From assembly GCA_944548615.1 (NCBI GenBank), contig OX155952.1, forward strand, positions 32,008,278-32,072,277: DNA of 64,000 bases, written 5' to 3'. Positions 52,131 to 64,000 of this stretch are shown here, piece after piece. The first letter of the stretch is position 1. Each line of letters opens with the position of its first letter. The translations under genes were made by a program, and so were the position numbers. The DNA is from Micropterix aruncella (taxonomy: Eukaryota; Arthropoda; Insecta; Lepidoptera; Micropterigidae). The notes beneath the pieces were generated by a model. The model was not told where the DNA came from. It did no database searches and worked only from the letters and a program-made list of their open reading frames with translations.

Positions 52131-52625
52131 GTAGTTAGGTACCTATAGATAGGTCGAACGAGCCGGTTATATATTTGTCGCTTCGCTCCCAGAGACGTAG
52201 TATCTGGCGACGATAGTGAATTTGCGTGATTACGATTAATGACGCAGACGAGACAAAAACATGAAACGCGGTTTGGGAAATATATTTTTTTTTTGCGAAA
52301 TGTTAAAATAAAATATCTAGGAATAGTCATTGAGCAAAATTTACAATCGACGCAACAAATTCAAGCTACAACTAAACGTACTACGAATTTGCTTTATATA
52401 TTTTAAAATATAAGAAGCATACTCAACATCAACTTACTACGGACTGTAGGCTGGTCCACACTAGTATGAAAGAAAATTGAAGTGTAATTTAACCCGCTCC
52501 ACAAGGTTCATTTTGTTTCTTTATCTAAAAAGAGTATGTGTACTAAAAATCAGATTAATAGAAGCACATTTAGAGGTCGCGATGAATTAAACGAAAAATT
52601 TATATAGCGAAATTACCAATTACTT

Positions 52626-53053
52626 AGCTTTAGAGACGATTACATCGAATTACTTAATCTTTGTCATATTTTCCTTGGAGGAAGACCGGAATCAGCTGCT
52701 GAAGTGAAGTTTCGCGCACCCGGTGCTTACACCAGGCTCGTTGGATGGCAAAAGCTATCTATTGTCTGAAAATATATCTTTTTCAAGAGCAATTCACTCT
52801 CACCGTGGCAGAAAAACCATCCATCACTGAATTGAGCCGGTTTGTGAGTCTTGTTTTTGGATGTTATTGGAACGAGGCCCCATTGACAGAAAGAGCTCCA
52901 CCTAAACAAAAGGCTTTAAAGAGACTAGATGGCAAAACTGGTGTTCCTTCTAGCCTGTTACAGTCTTTTTTTACACAGCGGACGGCGACCCTGTTTGACT
53001 TATTGATTAAAAATGCACGAGAAAAATGGTGCGCTATTGGAGGGACCTCCTGA
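52626..53053 (+). pseudogene. Frameshifted protein remnant, possibly transposon-derived
   Basis: The frame from 52626 reads RDDYIELLNLCHIFLGG and VKFRAPGAYTRLVGWQK. Near 52737 the sense moves to another frame, RWMAKAIYCLKIYLFQEQF and then LSRFVSLVFGCYWNEAPLTE, which stays open to a stop at 53053. The order (leucine-rich NLCHIFLGG, then GAY...ARWM, IYxLKIYLF, then RF...W..APL) is one I associate with repeated uncharacterised insect proteins of probable transposon origin. That is memory, not a search. The single frameshift and absent upstream part make it a pseudogene. It could instead be two exons with an unseen intron, but no splice sites support that. Confidence 0.5.
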
Positions 53054-53649
53054 GGAATACGGATAAGGACAAACTAGAGCACAAACGCAACAATAGACTC
53101 AAAGACAAATAGATACAACCAAAAATTAGTACTATATACGGATAACGACACTATGCATTTCTAGGACCTAAACTCTATTATATATTTATTTATTTTCATT
53201 TTCTTTATTTAATATTAGTTCATTATTAATATACACATTTATACATATATTATATTAACCCTATTTTTTTTAAGAATGAATGAGCGATCGGAATGAATGA
53301 ATGAAAAAAAAATAAAAAGTGAAGTCACTATGTCTTAAATACTATCACCCCAGAACAGATATACAAACTAGTGGGGTGATGAAATCCACACAAATGTAAT
53401 CTTATCTGCTTCGCAAAAAATGTAACAATATTATTATTTATACTTTTGTTATTTTTTTTTTGCCAAAACCAATTGTATTGTATTGGATAATTTTATAAAA
53501 TAATAAAAAAATATATATTTGATTCACACATAAGGCAGACATTAAGACGAATCGACCACCAGTATATGAGTCAGTATAATAATATATTAAATAAAAATTA
53601 AAAGTAAACAAGGATTTTTCAAAACAAGGTTTTTTCCGATGGCTGTCTA
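53054..53649. other. AT-rich non-coding stretch
   Basis: No gene supported. It includes several short poly-A and TTATT repeats. Confidence 0.4.
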
Positions 53650-54010
53650 TACCGGTTCCATATTCATCATTATTCAGACCCTCGTCATCATGTGTAATTG
53701 AAAGTACTCATGACAAAAAAATAATCGAGCCTAAACTCGACTATCTTAGCACGTTTTATTAGGAGAGTTCCAGTGGCAATCTCCCGGTTCCATCTTCAGA
53801 CCGTCGTCATCATGTGTAATGGAAAGTACTTAAGACAACAAAACAAACGAGCCCAAACTCGACTATCTTAGCACTTTTTATAAGGGAGTTCCAGTGGCAA
53901 TCGTTTGGCTCCATCTCCAGACCCTCGCCATCATGTGTAGTGGAAAGTACTCGTGATAACAAAACTAGGCCAAATTCAACTGTCCCACCATTTGCCATCA
54001 GGGATTTCTA
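53650..54010. repeat. Minisatellite, three units of about 124-130 bp
   Basis: CGGTTCCAT, CAGACC(C/G)TCG(T/C)CATCATGTG, GAAAGTACT, AACTCGACTATCTTAGCAC and GAGTTCCAGTGGCAATC recur in order at about 53650, 53782 and 53909. The last unit is incomplete. Confidence 0.85.
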
Positions 54011-54324
54011 GTCCCTACATCCCGGCTCCCATCGTCAAATCAGCTCGATGGTACACTAACCATAATATTGCATTGTCACCGAACTTACATAAGTTTGCCA
54101 AATTTCAGCTCAATCGGATACCAGCAAGTGGTTGAAAAATGGTTTGCAAAATCGGACAACCTGCATACGAACATTGCGAGTTAATATAAAGCTTTTAAAA
54201 AACATATATTATTCCAATTCTTACCATACATTTTGCGATATAAACGATGCGCCTACCTATCGGGTGTGGATTGGCACATTGCCATACCGCATTATCTTCA
54301 AAAGATGGCCTCTAACCGTCTTAT

Positions 54325-54338
54325 TTCCTTTTCTGCAG
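54325..54338 (+). promoter_or_regulatory. Splice acceptor before the first coding exon of the PDZ gene
   Basis: ATTTCCTTTTCTGCAG is a strong acceptor followed by GTACAG. It implies at least one 5' untranslated exon further upstream, though transcription could also start inside this GC-rich exon. Confidence 0.55.
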
Positions 54339-54360
54339 GTACAGCAGTAAAGCAGGCAGC

Positions 54361-54384
54361 ATGGTCGCCGGGCGCCGCGCCTAG
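54361..54384 (+). promoter_or_regulatory. Seven-codon upstream ORF in the 5' leader
   Basis: ATG GTC ... GCC TAG ends nine bases before the main ATG (54393) and could lower initiation at it. It exists in the mRNA only if the leader begins upstream of 54361. Confidence 0.5.
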
Positions 54385-54392
54385 GGCGCGCG

Positions 54393-62331
<7,939 letters not shown>

Positions 62332-62653
62332 TATCTTCGCTTCGTCCGCCAACTCACTGTGAAATAATTTCTAGAAAATGATATCTCGATGTTCCTCTAT
62401 AATTTACTTGAACCAAATATAATGTAAAACACTTACACAGTATCTACCTATGTATATAATTTATTCCATTATTATGTAAAATTATATAATATTAAGTTTT
62501 TTATATAATTTAGAGAAACTACCCTTCGGTCAATGCTTCAAAAATTGTTGCTACATATTTAAAGAGAGATTTCCTTTTATAAAACGTTTTAAATTATGCA
62601 TTTACTTTATTCACGATTGATTGAGGCTATCCTACTTAAAAACCGAAGTTCAT

Positions 62654-62659
62654 AATAAA
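62654..62659 (+). terminator. Polyadenylation signal candidate (AATAAA)
   Basis: This AATAAA lies 323 bases after the stop codon of the PDZ gene, followed by a T-rich stretch. The 3' UTR would be about 350 bp. Confidence 0.5.
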
Positions 62660-62746
62660 ACGATCTCTTTTTTTCACAAAATTTTATTCATCAACAATCA
62701 TTTTTGTTAAGATTTTTACTTAATTAAAATCACAAATATTAGACAA

Positions 62747-63050
62747 TGGGCTCTATTGCATTTCTCTTGAACTAAAATCGGAAATTAGTTCATGTGAACG
62801 AGACAGAGGAGTACCTACATCAGAGCGGAATGTGAAATGAACGGTTGTCACTTTTCCTCATTAAAACTACTCACCGAATATAAAGCACAAACTGTGTTCA
62901 AACTTATTCGGGCGTCTCTAAGTTCAACAGGTAGTTTTGCTGCCGGAAAATCGATGATAGTTCATTTCATATTCCGTTCTAAGTATTGCTCTGTCTTGTT
63001 CGGTTGAACTAAGTTCCTATTTTAGTTCTCGAAGAAACGCAATCGGGCAC
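62747..63050. mobile_element. Family B fold-back MITE (copy 4)
   Basis: TGGGCTCTATTGCATTTCTC with AACTAAAATCGGAAATTAGT at the left and its complement to AAACGCAATCGGGCAC at the right. AGAGCGGAATGTGAAATGAA is inside. It lies just beyond the PDZ gene 3' end. Confidence 0.75.
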
Positions 63051-63439
63051 AATATTATGTTAACATTAACCATCTGATAGCTTTTAGAGTCGACGCACTG
63101 CCTTTGGAAGTTTTAAATATTTAATTTTATAATTTCATTTTCATTTGGAATTAGGTCTCGTTTGTGTTCTAGTCACCTTACATTATTATAGTGTCTACCT
63201 ACCCTTATAAAATATATTTCACTGGAGTAATATTGTAATTTTATAAAATTGTACGTTTCCAATGTATGGCCGACAATTTTTATACGTAAGGTTGTTATCT
63301 GTTGAATTTAGTATGACTAAACACAAGTAGGTAATTTTAAAAATAAAAGTATTCTGTATATGCGAATAAAATTGTTTTTTTTTTGTTTTTACTTCGTTGT
63401 CAAATACAAACAAATTCTGGTGGGCCATCTCACTACATT

Positions 63440-63864
63440 TGAGAGAACAAGTCAATATATTAAAACGAATAAAAAACATGACTGCCATTACAGAAAGTGA
63501 ACTATTTTACTTAGGTATTTATAAGTATACTTATTACAGTTTTTATGAAATATTTGTGGTTTAGGTATTTATCCATATATGTACATATATTCCGGAATGT
63601 AGGTACTCAATCAGACCTTTCGTTTAATACTAAACACGATATATTTATGTTAATTTATTGACATTTGGAAATTTAGATAACTATTTAATTATTTTTGGGG
63701 TGCCCTATGACATTCGGGATGACATGATTCTAACAATACCACACACTTCCTAATCGGTTCAAGCGTTTAGAAGTTATAGTGGAATAAAGAAACGGAAAAC
63801 ATACATAGATGAACCCTGAACACATTAGGTACACTCCGTTTTTGTTGGGCAGTCGTGTAAAAAG
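63440..63864 (+). repeat. Family A repeat, intact copy without TA expansion
   Basis: The most complete copy: GAACAAG...AAAAAACATGACTGCC at the left and TTGTTGGGCAGTCGTGTAAA at the right. The internal TA-rich site is only CATATATGTACATATAT. It serves as the reference for the split and expanded copies. Confidence 0.8.
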
Positions 63865-64000
63865 AAAATTACATAACCCTCAATAGTATGCGGATGTTTA
63901 CTGCCACTTTTTCTTCTGCCAGATAGTGCAGCGGAAGATTGACCCATAGAGTGTGAAGTGAGCATGAACTAGGCAAGGAAGTATTCGTGTGAAGCTTAGG
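63865..64000. other. Window end, non-coding
   Basis: Nothing recognised. Confidence 0.4.

Overview
The window looks like lepidopteran (moth or butterfly) nuclear DNA. It is AT-rich and intron-rich, is dense in transposable elements, and carries several Helitron-type elements with TC...CTAG(T) ends, mariner remnants and long (TA)n tracts. No prokaryotic gene organisation, rRNA gene, functional tRNA gene or CRISPR array is visible. There is one assembly gap of 200 N (11924-12123).

One host gene can be modelled with confidence. It lies on the + strand between about 54.3 and 62.7 kb and encodes a PDZ scaffold of the big bang / PDZD2 / pro-IL16 type. Four coding exons (54393-54690, 57722-60568, 62076-62193, 62271-62331) join in phase to a 1107-residue protein with two PDZ domains. 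The second PDZ domain is split across intron 2. An acceptor-like site precedes the first coding exon, so untranslated exons may lie further upstream. A possible recursive splice site at 15709/15710 on the same strand would fit a very long first intron, but this is inference.

The rest is mostly mobile DNA. At 5.2-10.1 kb there is a full-length but decayed LOA-like non-LTR retrotransposon. It has an intact ORF1, an ORF2 coupled by an ATGA overlap, 13-bp target-site duplications and a (CTA)n tail, and it sits inside a tRNA-derived SINE. A 5'-truncated relative lies at 23.8-24.3 kb on the other strand with a 14-bp duplication. Around 3.5-5.1 kb an unclassified GC-rich repeat (family G) is interrupted by an inverted copy of itself. 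More G copies lie at 17.8, 19.7-20.5 and 48.8 kb.

Helitron-like elements lie at 11.3, 13.65, 24.6, 25.3, 28.4 and 29.86 kb; two of them are nested in other repeats. Repeat family A carries a (TA)n stretch that has expanded to more than 200 bp in two of its copies. Family B is a long-arm fold-back MITE with four copies. Family C is about 0.7 kb with three copies. Several minisatellites have periods of about 57, 118-124 and 190 bp. Dead mariner transposases lie at 32.0 and 47.85-48.7 kb.

The long intervals between these elements are AT-rich and show no coding signal I can support, apart from two weak single-exon candidates (21097-21397 minus, 34526-34815 plus) and one frameshifted protein remnant (52626-53053). 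Family names A-G are local labels used only here.
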